Shown: positions 33,256 through 41,102 of the stretch, piece after piece
Layout: each line of letters opens with the position of its first letter
How positions within the stretch are numbered: position 1 is the first letter of the stretch
Assembly: GCF_008843165.1 (NCBI RefSeq)
Contig: NZ_CP044427.1
Location: 1,550,001-1,614,000, forward strand
Reading direction: 5' to 3'
From: Ornithinimicrobium pratense
GTDB lineage: Bacteria; Actinomycetota; Actinomycetes; Actinomycetales; Dermatophilaceae
DNA: 64,000 bases
Notes under the pieces: model-generated
What the model was told of the DNA's origin: nothing
What the model saw: only the letters and a program-made list of their open reading frames with translations
The model's database searches: none
Program-made: the position numbers and the translations under genes

Positions 33256-34421
33256 AGAACGTGACCATGGCCGTCGCCCTGACCGGCGCCCTCGCCCTCA
33301 CCCTGACCGCCTGCGGCGACGACGGCGGCTCCGGCAGCGGCGGCGACGGCGCGCTGGTCGGCGAAGGCACCGGCGCCGACTGCACCATCGAGGAAGCCAT
33401 CCCCGTGGGTGCCGCCCTGTCCCTCACCGGCGCGGCCGCCTCCTACGGCGCCTCCCAGCAGAAGGGCCTGGAGCTGGCGGCCGAGGAGCTCAACGAGGTC
33501 GGCGGCGTCACCTACGACCTGACCATCGAGGACGACCAGACCGACGCCCGCCAGGGGATCTCCGTCTTTGAGACGCTCACCGCGGACAGCAGCATCATCA
33601 TCGGCCCCACCCTGTCCAACACCGCCTTCCAGGCCCAGCCGGTCGCCCAGGAGGCCTCCGTGCCGGTCATGGCGATCTCCAACACCGCCGCCGGCATCAC
33701 TGAGCAGGGCAACTACATCTTCCGCAACGCGCTGACCGAGGCGCAGGTCATCCCGCAGACCGTGCGGGCGGCCGTGGAGGCCTACGACCTGGAGAGCGTC
33801 GTGGTGATGTACTCCAACGACGACGCCTTCACCGAGGACGGCTACAAGGTCTTCGCCGAGACCCTCGAGGAGGACGGCATCGACGTCGCCGCCACCCTGA
33901 CCTTCTCCAAGGCCGACACCGACTTCCGGGCGCTGCTCACCGAGGCCGCCAACGCCGAGCCGGACGCGATCATGGTCTCCGGCCTCATCGAGGCCGCCAT
34001 CCCGCTGGTCACGCAGGCCCGGGAGCTGGGCCTGGACGTCCCGATCGTCGGCGGCAACGGCTTCAACAACCCGCAGCTGATGGCCGACGCCGGTGAGGCC
34101 GCCGAGGGGGTCGTCGTGGGCGCAGCGTGGAACTCCGCCTCCGAGGGCGAGCTCAACAACGCCTTCAAGGCGGACTTCGAGGAGGAGTACGGCCACGGCC
34201 CCGACCAGTTCGCCGCCCAGGCCCACGCCGCGATGCACATCATCGACGAGGCCGTCCGTGCCAACTGCTCCGGCGAGCGCGACGACATCCAGGACGGCCT
34301 GGGCCAGATCAACGAGCTCGACACCGTGCTGGGCCCGATCACGATCAACTCTGACCGTGACGCCGAGCACGAGGCGGTCGTCCAGGTGATCCAGGACGGC
34401 CAGTTCGCGGTCCTGGACTGA
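33252..34421 (+). CDS. Branched-chain-type ABC substrate-binding lipoprotein
   Basis: 389 residues. Signal peptide with lipobox LTLTAC, Cys at about residue 19, then a Gly/Asp/Ser linker and the Leu/Ile/Val-binding fold (IPVGAALSLTGAAASYG, IIIGPTLSNTAFQAQPVAQ, FTEDGYKVFAETLEEDGI). ATG 33252 overlaps the dehydrogenase stop and has AAGGAGAAA upstream. Together with LivH, LivM-LivG and LivF it makes a complete importer. The ligand is likely the 2-hydroxyacid or 2-oxoacid handled by the coupled FMN enzyme. Confidence 0.9.
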   Translation: MKNVTMAVALTGALALTLTACGDDGGSGSGGDGALVGEGTGADCTIEEAIPVGAALSLTGAAASYGASQQKGLELAAEELNEVGGVTYDLTIEDDQTDARQGISVFETLTADSSIIIGPTLSNTAFQAQPVAQEASVPVMAISNTAAGITEQGNYIFRNALTEAQVIPQTVRAAVEAYDLESVVVMYSNDDAFTEDGYKVFAETLEEDGIDVAATLTFSKADTDFRALLTEAANAEPDAIMVSGLIEAAIPLVTQARELGLDVPIVGGNGFNNPQLMADAGEAAEGVVVGAAWNSASEGELNNAFKADFEEEYGHGPDQFAAQAHAAMHIIDEAVRANCSGERDDIQDGLGQINELDTVLGPITINSDRDAEHEAVVQVIQDGQFAVLD

Positions 34422-34422
34422 C

Positions 34423-35298
34423 ATGCAACAGATCCTCAACGGCGTCTTCCTGGGGTCGATCTACGCCCTCTTCGCCATCGGCTTCACGCTGGTCTTCGGC
34501 ATCCTGGACCGGCTGAACCTGGCGCACCCGGCCGTCTTCGCCGTGGCGGCCTTCGTGGGCATCGAGCTCGTCGTCTCCGGCGGGCTGTCGATCTGGCTCG
34601 CGCTGCCGCTGTCGGCGATCCTGGGAGCGCTGCTGGGGCTCATCATCGAACGGGTGGCTTTCCGACCACTCAAGGGAAGACCCGACGCCCATTTCGGTGG
34701 GCTCATCGCCTCGATCGGGTTGGCCGGGATGTTCGGGGCACTGTTGTTGGCCAGGTACGGCCCCGACACCCGGCGCTTCCCGCCGGGGACCTTCCCCGGC
34801 ACGTCTTACGAGGTGTTCGGAGCACGGGTCTCCCTGCTGCAGGTGGTGATCTTGTCCGTGGCCATCGTGCTCATGGTCGGGCTGACCTGGCTGGTGGCCA
34901 AGTCCCGCCTGGGCCGGGCCATGCGCGCCATCGCGGAGAACCCCGACGCGGCCACCGTGCTCGGCGTCAACGTGGACCGGATCACCGCGATCACCTTCGC
35001 CCTGTCCTCCGCGCTGGGCGCGGTGGCCGGGGTGATGTTCGCGATGTACGTCAACTCGGCGCAGCATGGCATGGGCATCGCCATCGAGCTCAAGGGCCTG
35101 GCGGTCATCATCGTGGGCGGTATGGGGTCCCTCCCGGGTGCCCTGGTCGGTGGCCTCATCCTGGGGCTGGCCGAGGTCTTCGCGATCGCCTACATCGGGG
35201 CAAGCTGGCGGGACATGGCGGCGTTCGCGCTGCTCTTCCTGCTGCTGGTGGTGCGCCCTCAGGGTCTGTTCGGCAAGAAGCGCGTGCGGGAGGTCTGA
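34423..35298 (+). CDS. livH: LivH-type ABC transporter permease
   Basis: 291 residues with the LivH N-terminus QQILNGVFLGSIYALFAIGF, about eight membrane segments, the cytoplasmic loop RAMRAIAENPDAATVLGVNV, and GMGSLPGALVGGLILG. It forms one half of the membrane channel of the Liv importer. It starts one base after the binding-protein stop and ends sharing bases with the LivM-LivG gene (TGATG). Confidence 0.92.
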   Translation: MQQILNGVFLGSIYALFAIGFTLVFGILDRLNLAHPAVFAVAAFVGIELVVSGGLSIWLALPLSAILGALLGLIIERVAFRPLKGRPDAHFGGLIASIGLAGMFGALLLARYGPDTRRFPPGTFPGTSYEVFGARVSLLQVVILSVAIVLMVGLTWLVAKSRLGRAMRAIAENPDAATVLGVNVDRITAITFALSSALGAVAGVMFAMYVNSAQHGMGIAIELKGLAVIIVGGMGSLPGALVGGLILGLAEVFAIAYIGASWRDMAAFALLFLLLVVRPQGLFGKKRVREV

Positions 35299-36989
35299 TG
35301 TTCACCGAGTCAGTCCTGGTCTTCATTGCGCTCAACGCCATCCTGGCGGCGTCCTTCTACGCGGTCCTCGTGGCTGGCCAGCTCTCGCTGGGACAGGCGG
35401 GCTTCGCGGCGGTCGGCGGGTACGGCGCCGCATACCTCGCCCCGAGCCCCAACGACATCGGCGACCTGCCCGCCCTGATCCTCGCGATCCTCATCGGGAT
35501 GACGCTGGGTGCTGCAGCGGCGCTGATCCTGGGTCTGCCGACGATGCACCTGCGCGGGGTCTTCCTCGCGATCGCCACCCTGGGCTTCGCCGAGGCCGTG
35601 CGCATCACCCTGATCAACCTGGAGTGGACCGGCGGCGCCAGCGGCATGACGGTGCCCAAGATCGTCACCCCGCTCATCGCCTGGGTCTGCTGCGCGCTGG
35701 TGTTCTACTGGTTCTGGCGGCAGGGCCCGAGCAGTTACGGCCGCGCCCTGTCGGCCATCCGCGAGGATGAGCTGGCCGCCCGGGCTATGGGTATCGACGT
35801 CGGCCGGCACCGCCTGAGCGCCTTCGTCACCGCCGGTGCGGTCGCCGGGCTGTTCGGCGTGCTGTGGGCCTATTTCGTGCGCCTGCTCGACCCCGGGGAC
35901 TTCAGCTTCGCCGCCGCCATCGACGGTCTGGTCACGGCCGTGGTCGGCGGGTCGACGGTGTGGATCGGACCACTGCTCGGCAGCGGCTTCCTGACCACCA
36001 TCCCGGAGGTTCAGCGGGCGGTAGGCATGGACGCGAACTGGATCCGTCCGTTCATCGCCAGCGCCATGCTGCTGCTGGTCATCCTCTTCCTGCCGGGCGG
36101 TCTAGGCTCCCTGCTGCCCCGCTTCAAGGTCAGGGCCAAGGCGCTGGACCAGGCAGACGGAAGTGTCCTGGACAGCGGCGCCGCCGGCCTGCAGACCCGC
36201 AAGCACCCCGTCCCAGGCGAGCCCGTGGTGCAGGTGCAGGGCGGAGGCAAGGACTACGGCGGTGTGCACGCGGTGCGGGACGTCGACCTGACCATCGGGT
36301 CGGGGGAGATCGTCGGGCTCATCGGGCCCAACGGCGCGGGCAAGACGACGCTGGTCAACATGCTCAGCGGCTTCACCCCAGCCTCCAGCGGCGACTTCAC
36401 CGTGCTCGGGGTGGACCCCAACAAGGTCCCGGTGCACAAGGTCGCACAGGCCGGGGTCAGCCGCACCTTCCAGCACTCCAAGCTGTTCCCGCGCCTGTCA
36501 GTGCTGGAGAACGTGCTCGTCGGTGCGCACTCGGTCAGCCGGCCCACCTTCCTGCGCCGGCTGCTGTGGCTGCCGGCGGCCGGCCGGGACGAGGCCGCGG
36601 CGATCCAGCACGCGGCCAACTGCCTGGCCCGGGTCGGCCTGGCGGACAAGGCCCAGGACGATGCCGGGTCGCTCTCCTACGGTGACCAGCGTCGCCTGGA
36701 GATCGGCCGGGCACTGGCGGCGGACCCGTCCCTGCTGATCCTCGACGAGCCGGCCGCCGGCATGAACCACGTCGAGGCGGACTCCCTGTCCGAGCTCATC
36801 GGCTCGCTGGCCCAGCAGGGCCTGACGATCTTGCTGATCGAGCACAACGTGGGCATGGTCCTCAAGACTTGCGACCGGGTCGTGGTGCTGGACTTCGGCC
36901 AGGTCATCGCGAGCGGGACGCCGGAGGAGATTGCCCGCGACGAGTCGGTCATCGAGGTCTACCTGGGCGCGGCGGAGGAGGCGAAATGA
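35298..36989 (+). CDS. LivM-LivG fusion: ABC permease joined to ATPase
   Basis: 563 residues. Residues 1 to about 275 are a LivM permease (GQLSLGQAGFAAVGGYGAAY, AIREDELAARAMGIDVGRHR). A polar linker of about 30 residues leads to a LivG ATPase: Walker A GPNGAGKT at 343-350, signature LSYGDQRRLEIGRAL, Walker B LLILDEPAAGMN. In most bacteria these are separate genes. The fusion ties one permease half to one ATPase and fixes the stoichiometry. The start ATG overlaps the LivH stop; the end overlaps LivF (ATGA). Confidence 0.92.
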   Translation: MFTESVLVFIALNAILAASFYAVLVAGQLSLGQAGFAAVGGYGAAYLAPSPNDIGDLPALILAILIGMTLGAAAALILGLPTMHLRGVFLAIATLGFAEAVRITLINLEWTGGASGMTVPKIVTPLIAWVCCALVFYWFWRQGPSSYGRALSAIREDELAARAMGIDVGRHRLSAFVTAGAVAGLFGVLWAYFVRLLDPGDFSFAAAIDGLVTAVVGGSTVWIGPLLGSGFLTTIPEVQRAVGMDANWIRPFIASAMLLLVILFLPGGLGSLLPRFKVRAKALDQADGSVLDSGAAGLQTRKHPVPGEPVVQVQGGGKDYGGVHAVRDVDLTIGSGEIVGLIGPNGAGKTTLVNMLSGFTPASSGDFTVLGVDPNKVPVHKVAQAGVSRTFQHSKLFPRLSVLENVLVGAHSVSRPTFLRRLLWLPAAGRDEAAAIQHAANCLARVGLADKAQDDAGSLSYGDQRRLEIGRALAADPSLLILDEPAAGMNHVEADSLSELIGSLAQQGLTILLIEHNVGMVLKTCDRVVVLDFGQVIASGTPEEIARDESVIEVYLGAAEEAK

Positions 36990-37792
36990 ATGACGACATC
37001 CTGCAGGTCGAGGACCTGACGGTCAGCTACGGCAAGGTGCGGGCGGTCCGCGGGGTCAGTTTCACCGTGCCCCGCGGCGGCCTGGTCACGCTCGTCGGGG
37101 CCAACGGCGCCGGCAAGAGCTCGATCATCAACGCCGTCAGCGGCGTGGTGAAGCCGGCGCAGGGCAAAATCACCTTCGACGGCCAGGACGTGACCCGGAC
37201 GGCGGCGCACAAGCTGGTGGGCCGCGGGCTGGTGCAGGTGCCCGAGGGACGGCAGATCCTGGCCTCCCTGACCATCGAGGAGAACCTGCAGCTGGCCGCC
37301 TGGCACACCAAGGGCGAGCGCATCAAGGAGGTCTTCGAGCGCTTCCCCGTCCTGGCCGACCGTCGCGGCCTGGCCGCCGGCAGTCTGTCCGGCGGAGAGC
37401 AGCAGATGCTGGCCATCGGCCGCGCCCTCGTCGCCGAGCCGTCGCTGATGCTGCTGGACGAGCCGTCGATGGGGCTGGCGCCCAAGGTCGTGGACGAGGT
37501 CTTTCGGGTGATCGAGGAGATCCGGGCCAGCGGCACCAGCGTGCTGCTCGTGGAGCAGAACGCCCGCCGCGCCCTGCGCGCTGCCGACCACGGCTACGTC
37601 CTCTCCACCGGTGAGATCGTCCAGTCCGGGCCCGCCCAGGAGCTCCTGGAGGACCAGGGGATCGTGGCGGCATACCTCGGCATCGAGCCCGACCAGCCTG
37701 GCGCCGCCCAGTTCGAGGGCGGCGGGCCGGTCACCGAGAAGTCCGACATCGGCGAGGTTCCCGCCCGGCGGTCCGACCCTGCCCCGGACTGA
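36986..37792 (+). CDS. livF: LivF-type ABC transporter ATP-binding protein
   Basis: 268 residues. Walker A GANGAGKSS, LivF-type VQVPEGRQILASLTIEENL, signature LSGGEQQMLAIGRAL, Walker B LMLLDEPSMGLAPKVV, and LLVEQNARRALR. It is the second ATPase of the importer. A C-terminal extension of about 35 residues is rich in Gly, Pro and acidic residues and is probably disordered. Start ATG 36986 overlaps the upstream stop; a second ATG lies at 36990, out of frame. Confidence 0.92.
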   Translation: MNDDILQVEDLTVSYGKVRAVRGVSFTVPRGGLVTLVGANGAGKSSIINAVSGVVKPAQGKITFDGQDVTRTAAHKLVGRGLVQVPEGRQILASLTIEENLQLAAWHTKGERIKEVFERFPVLADRRGLAAGSLSGGEQQMLAIGRALVAEPSLMLLDEPSMGLAPKVVDEVFRVIEEIRASGTSVLLVEQNARRALRAADHGYVLSTGEIVQSGPAQELLEDQGIVAAYLGIEPDQPGAAQFEGGGPVTEKSDIGEVPARRSDPAPD

Positions 37793-37822
37793 CCATGCGC
37801 CAGGACATGACATCCTGAGCCG

Positions 37823-38305
37823 GTGGCGAATCTTGACGGGACCGACATCGTTCACGGCGAGCGGCTGCTGGCCCAGCGTTCCGTAGGCTGGAAGCTGGTC
37901 TGCAGCGCGTGGGTGCTCATGGTCGGAGTCGGGTTCGTCTTCTTCTCAGTGCTTGGCTGGATCTGGGGCGCGATGCTCTCGCGCTCAAGGACGATGTGGC
38001 ACTTCACCCTGATGTGGGGCGTCCTCTACGGCTTCGCCGCCTACGCGATGGAGCGACTGAACGACGGGACTGATCTTGGGGTCGTGATCTTCCTCGTCAT
38101 CTGGATGGGCAGCATCGCGCACGCGGCATACCTGTCCCGCGGTGTGCTCCGCGCCCGCGCAGTCGCCCTGGCCAAGGACCAGGGCTGGCGGGCGACCGCG
38201 GCTCAGACAGCGGCACCGGTGCCGCCGCCCCCGCCCCAACCGCAGATGCCCACCATCCCGTTGCCGGACGGAGTGCGGTCACAGCGCGAGGATCTGCGCG
38301 ACTGA
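37823..38305 (+). CDS. Membrane protein with Pro-rich tail, unknown function
   Basis: 160 residues from GTG 37823. Three or four hydrophobic segments (VLMVGVGFVFFSVLGWIWG; FTLMWGVLYGFAAYAM; VIFLVIWMGSIAHAAYL), then a basic loop and a tail with consecutive prolines (VPPPPPQPQMPTIPLP). Resembles small actinobacterial membrane proteins with disordered tails. Only 30 bases after livF, but unrelated in character. Its end faces the terC gene 16 bases away. Confidence 0.6.
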   Translation: MANLDGTDIVHGERLLAQRSVGWKLVCSAWVLMVGVGFVFFSVLGWIWGAMLSRSRTMWHFTLMWGVLYGFAAYAMERLNDGTDLGVVIFLVIWMGSIAHAAYLSRGVLRARAVALAKDQGWRATAAQTAAPVPPPPPQPQMPTIPLPDGVRSQREDLRD

Positions 38306-38320
38306 GTCTGCCCTGGGTCG

Positions 38321-39385
38321 TTACAGCGGCCGGTTGTCGGTGTCCTCCTGGTCGACCTCGCCCACCAGCGTCATCCGCTTCTCATCGCGCTTCTCGGCCC
38401 ACAGGCTCAGCACGGCGGTCATCACCAGGATGATCAGGATGACGACCAGCGAGGTGATGGTTGGGATGCCGGGGACCTCGGGCCAGACGGTGTGCGCCCA
38501 GTGCAGGACCAACTTGACCGCGATGAAGGCCAGGATCAGCGCCAGGCCGTAGCCGAGGTAGCGCAACTTGCTCAAGGCGCCCTGGAGGACGAAGTAGAGG
38601 GCGCGCAGACCGAGCAGGGCGAAGGCGTTGGTGACGAAGACCAGGTAGGGGTCACCGGTGATGCCGTAGACCGCCGGGACGGAGTCGATCGCGAAGACGA
38701 TGTCGGTGCCGAGGATGGCCAGGGCGACCAGCCCCAGGGGAGTCAGGGCCCGCCGGCCCTGCTGTGGCACGGTCAGCTTGGTGCCCTCGTACTCATCCGT
38801 CACCAGCCAGAGCTTCTTGGCCCACTTGACCGCCTTGAGCTCCTGGACGTCCACCTCATGGTCGTCGGAGAGCGCGTCCTTCAAGACGCCCCAGGCGGTG
38901 ATCAGCAGGATGATGCCGAAGACGAGGAAGATGGCCGAGAAGCGGGCGATGAGCACCGCGCCGACCGCGATGAAGATCGTCCGCAGCACCAGCGCGCCGA
39001 TAATGCCGATGAGCAGCACCCGCTGCTGCAGGGCGCGGGGCACGGCGAAGGCAGACAGGATCAGGATGAAGACGAACAGGTTGTCGACCGAGAGCGACTT
39101 CTCGACCAGGTAGCCCGTGTAGTACTGCAGCCCGATCTCTGAGCCGTGGGCATTCCATACCCACAGGCCGAAGGCGAGAGGCAGGGCGATGTAGAAGGCC
39201 GACCAGCCGATGGCCTCCTTCATCTCCACCGCGTGCGGGCGGCGGGTGATGATGAAGTCAAGAGTGAGGAGAACCAGGATCGCGCCCACGGTGATGACCC
39301 ACAGCTGCAGGTCAGCGATCGTGTGGAGGGTCTGGGTCGCGGGGGTGGTGGCCGTGGGCAGCATCATGATGAGCGGACCTCGCAT
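38321..39385 (-). CDS. TerC/Alx-family integral membrane protein, putative Mn2+ exporter
   Basis: 354 residues from ATG 39385; ATGs at 39367 and 39364 are alternatives. About nine membrane segments with the family's acidic motifs SLSVDNLFVFILIL and LGTDIVFAIDSVPA, plus a central cytoplasmic loop. TerC/Alx proteins export manganese and help metalate secreted proteins. Upstream on the same strand lies a yybP-ykoY riboswitch, which senses Mn2+ and supports this role. The promoter is at 39503-39531. Confidence 0.88.
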   Translation of the reverse strand: MRGPLIMMLPTATTPATQTLHTIADLQLWVITVGAILVLLTLDFIITRRPHAVEMKEAIGWSAFYIALPLAFGLWVWNAHGSEIGLQYYTGYLVEKSLSVDNLFVFILILSAFAVPRALQQRVLLIGIIGALVLRTIFIAVGAVLIARFSAIFLVFGIILLITAWGVLKDALSDDHEVDVQELKAVKWAKKLWLVTDEYEGTKLTVPQQGRRALTPLGLVALAILGTDIVFAIDSVPAVYGITGDPYLVFVTNAFALLGLRALYFVLQGALSKLRYLGYGLALILAFIAVKLVLHWAHTVWPEVPGIPTITSLVVILIILVMTAVLSLWAEKRDEKRMTLVGEVDQEDTDNRPL

Positions 39386-39394
39386 CCGTTGCAG

Positions 39395-39492
39395 CGGTGC
39401 GAGGTCTCCTTCACCCCAGGTGGGGCGCGCGCCGAGCGTGACATCTGATCACGCGCGATTGACCGGCAGCGACTTGGCGAAGTACTCCCCTC
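39395..39492 (-). ncRNA. yybP-ykoY manganese riboswitch upstream of terC
   Basis: Reading the minus strand, the leader carries the hallmark GGGGAGTA (39490 to 39483), a GTCAA element about 20 bases later, and the 3' element GAAGGAGACCTCGC (39412 to 39399) just before the coding region. These three conserved pieces, in this order and position before a terC gene, match the yybP-ykoY class. The GGAG within the 3' element may be the sequestered ribosome-binding region. Exact boundaries are approximate. Confidence 0.8.
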
Positions 39493-39502
39493 GAAGCCAC
39501 TG

Positions 39503-39531
39503 AATATAGGGAGGGTTCTCGGGCGCGTCAA
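39503..39531 (-). promoter_or_regulatory. Promoter of the riboswitch-terC transcript
   Basis: On the minus strand, TTGACG (39531-39526) and TATATT (39508-39503) are separated by exactly 17 bases, a near-consensus housekeeping promoter. Initiation near 39496 would place the GGGGAGTA element a few bases into the RNA. Confidence 0.75.
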
Positions 39532-39563
39532 CTCGGTGCGGTATGCAGTGCGCCGGCCGGGGG

Positions 39564-39629
39564 GCGAAGCGTGTCGCCGGTGGGGGCGAACCGTGTCGCC
39601 GGTCGGGAGCGAACCGTGTCGCCGATGGG
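39564..39629 (+). repeat. Three-copy tandem repeat, core GTGTCGCCGGTGGG
   Basis: Units of the form GCGAACCGTGTCGCCGGTGG repeat three times with periods of 22 and 23 bases (GTGTCGCC at 39571, 39593 and 39616; the third reads CGATGGG). The array ends about 17 bases before the TATAAT promoter of the amidohydrolase operon. The same core forms a two-copy array at 31733-31779. Confidence 0.75.
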
Positions 39630-39645
39630 CGTCGACCTCCCGATT

Positions 39646-39651
39646 TATAAT
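39646..39651 (+). promoter_or_regulatory. -10 element TATAAT of the amidohydrolase operon
   Basis: A perfect TATAAT in GATTTATAATTTGG, a rare sight in this DNA. Transcription would start near 39658, giving a very short leader before ATG 39670. The -35 region would fall in or beside the last repeat unit, so that repeat could bind an activator or repressor. Confidence 0.65.
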
Positions 39652-39669
39652 TTGGCATTGGGATCACAT

Positions 39670-41010
39670 ATGGTGCCCGTGATGGACGATCAGCAGCAGC
39701 CGAGCCGTGCGTACCTTGACCACCTCGCGGCGGAGACCACCGCCCGGATGAGGTCGGTGACACCGTCGAGCAGTGCCTTCGCCGGGGCCGATCCCGCCAT
39801 GTCCGAGCGCCTCGAGCGCCTGGTGGAGCACCTGCGGGACGACCTGGTCGAGATCGTGCGCACCCTGCACGCCGACCCGGAGACCGCCTTCGAGGAGCAC
39901 CGCAGCGTCGAGACCCTCGCTGGGGTCCTGCGCCAGCACGGAGCCGAGGTGAGCATCGGCACGGCCGGCGTGCCGACGGCGTTCCGGGCCGAGGTCGGCG
40001 ACGGAGAGGGTCCGACAATCGCGGTTCTCAGCGAGTACGACGCCCTGCCCGAGGTCGGTCACGCCTGCGGCCACAACGTCATCGCGGCCACCGGAGTGGG
40101 GGCCTTCCTGGGCCTGGCGGCCCTGCTGCGCGAGCAGCCGGACGCCTTCCCCGGCCGGGTCGTCCTCCTCGGCACGCCGGCGGAGGAGGGGCACTCCGGC
40201 AAGGAGCTGATGGCCCGCGGTGGCGCCTTCGACGACATCGACGCCGCGATCATGGTGCACCCCTACGGCTACGACCTGGCCGACCAGGTCTGGCTCGGCC
40301 GCAGGCTGCTGACCTGGACCTTCCACGGTGTGCCCGCCCATGCGTCCGCCCAGCCGTTCATGGGCCGAAACGCCCTGGACGCCGCGTCGCTGGCCTACCA
40401 GGCCGTCGGTCTGCTGCGTCAGCAGCTGCCGCCGGTCGACCGGGTCCACGCCGTCGTCACTAGCGGCGGCACCCGACCCAGCGTGATCACCGAGCTGGCC
40501 GAGGTCCGTCTCTACGCCCGGTCCAAGTATCCCGACACGCTCAAGGACCTCAGCAAGCGCCTGGACGACATCGCCAACGGCGCGGCGCTGATGACCGGGA
40601 CCCGCGTCGACATCGACTGGGACGAACACGCCCCCTCCCTGCCGGTGCGCACCAACGGCGCACTCACCGAGCGGTGGGTCCAGGCCCAGCGTCGGCGCGG
40701 GCGCGACCCGCTGCCTGGCGGCACCGTCTCGGAGACGATCGCGGCGTCGACCGACTTCGGCAACGTCAGCTACCGCATACCGGGCATCCACCCGCTCATC
40801 AAGATCGCCCCGCCCGAGGTGGCTCTGCACACCCGCGGGTTCGCCGAGGCGGCCGCGAGCGATGAGGCCAACGACGCAGCGGTCGACGGGGCGGTCGGAC
40901 TGGCGCTCACGGCCCTGGACTACCTGTGCGACGCCGAGCTGCGGACAGCCGTCCACGAGGACTTCGAGCGTGCCGGTGGCCCCGCCGACGTCGAGCACTA
41001 CTTCGACTAG
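39670..41010 (+). CDS. M20-family amidohydrolase/peptidase (AbgA/AbgB-like)
   Basis: 446 residues from ATG 39670, chosen because the promoter lies just upstream; ATG 39682 is an alternative. Metal-binding motifs of the M20D group are present: VLSEYDALPEVGHACGHN, GTPAEEGHSGKELMA, and AAIMVHP. The family removes acyl or amino-acid groups from amide-linked compounds such as p-aminobenzoyl-glutamate, N-acyl amino acids or indole-acetyl amino acids. An AbgT-type transporter follows, as in the E. coli abg operon. A small GGCCC-GTGC-GGGCC hairpin lies between them. Confidence 0.87.
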   Translation: MVPVMDDQQQPSRAYLDHLAAETTARMRSVTPSSSAFAGADPAMSERLERLVEHLRDDLVEIVRTLHADPETAFEEHRSVETLAGVLRQHGAEVSIGTAGVPTAFRAEVGDGEGPTIAVLSEYDALPEVGHACGHNVIAATGVGAFLGLAALLREQPDAFPGRVVLLGTPAEEGHSGKELMARGGAFDDIDAAIMVHPYGYDLADQVWLGRRLLTWTFHGVPAHASAQPFMGRNALDAASLAYQAVGLLRQQLPPVDRVHAVVTSGGTRPSVITELAEVRLYARSKYPDTLKDLSKRLDDIANGAALMTGTRVDIDWDEHAPSLPVRTNGALTERWVQAQRRRGRDPLPGGTVSETIAASTDFGNVSYRIPGIHPLIKIAPPEVALHTRGFAEAAASDEANDAAVDGAVGLALTALDYLCDAELRTAVHEDFERAGGPADVEHYFD

Positions 41011-41102
41011 GCCCACCCCAGCACCACCCCAGCACCACCTGCTCACCCGGCCCGTGCGGGCCGCATACCCAGCCTTGTCCCACGCGCCGAGAGGCCTCCA
41101 CC

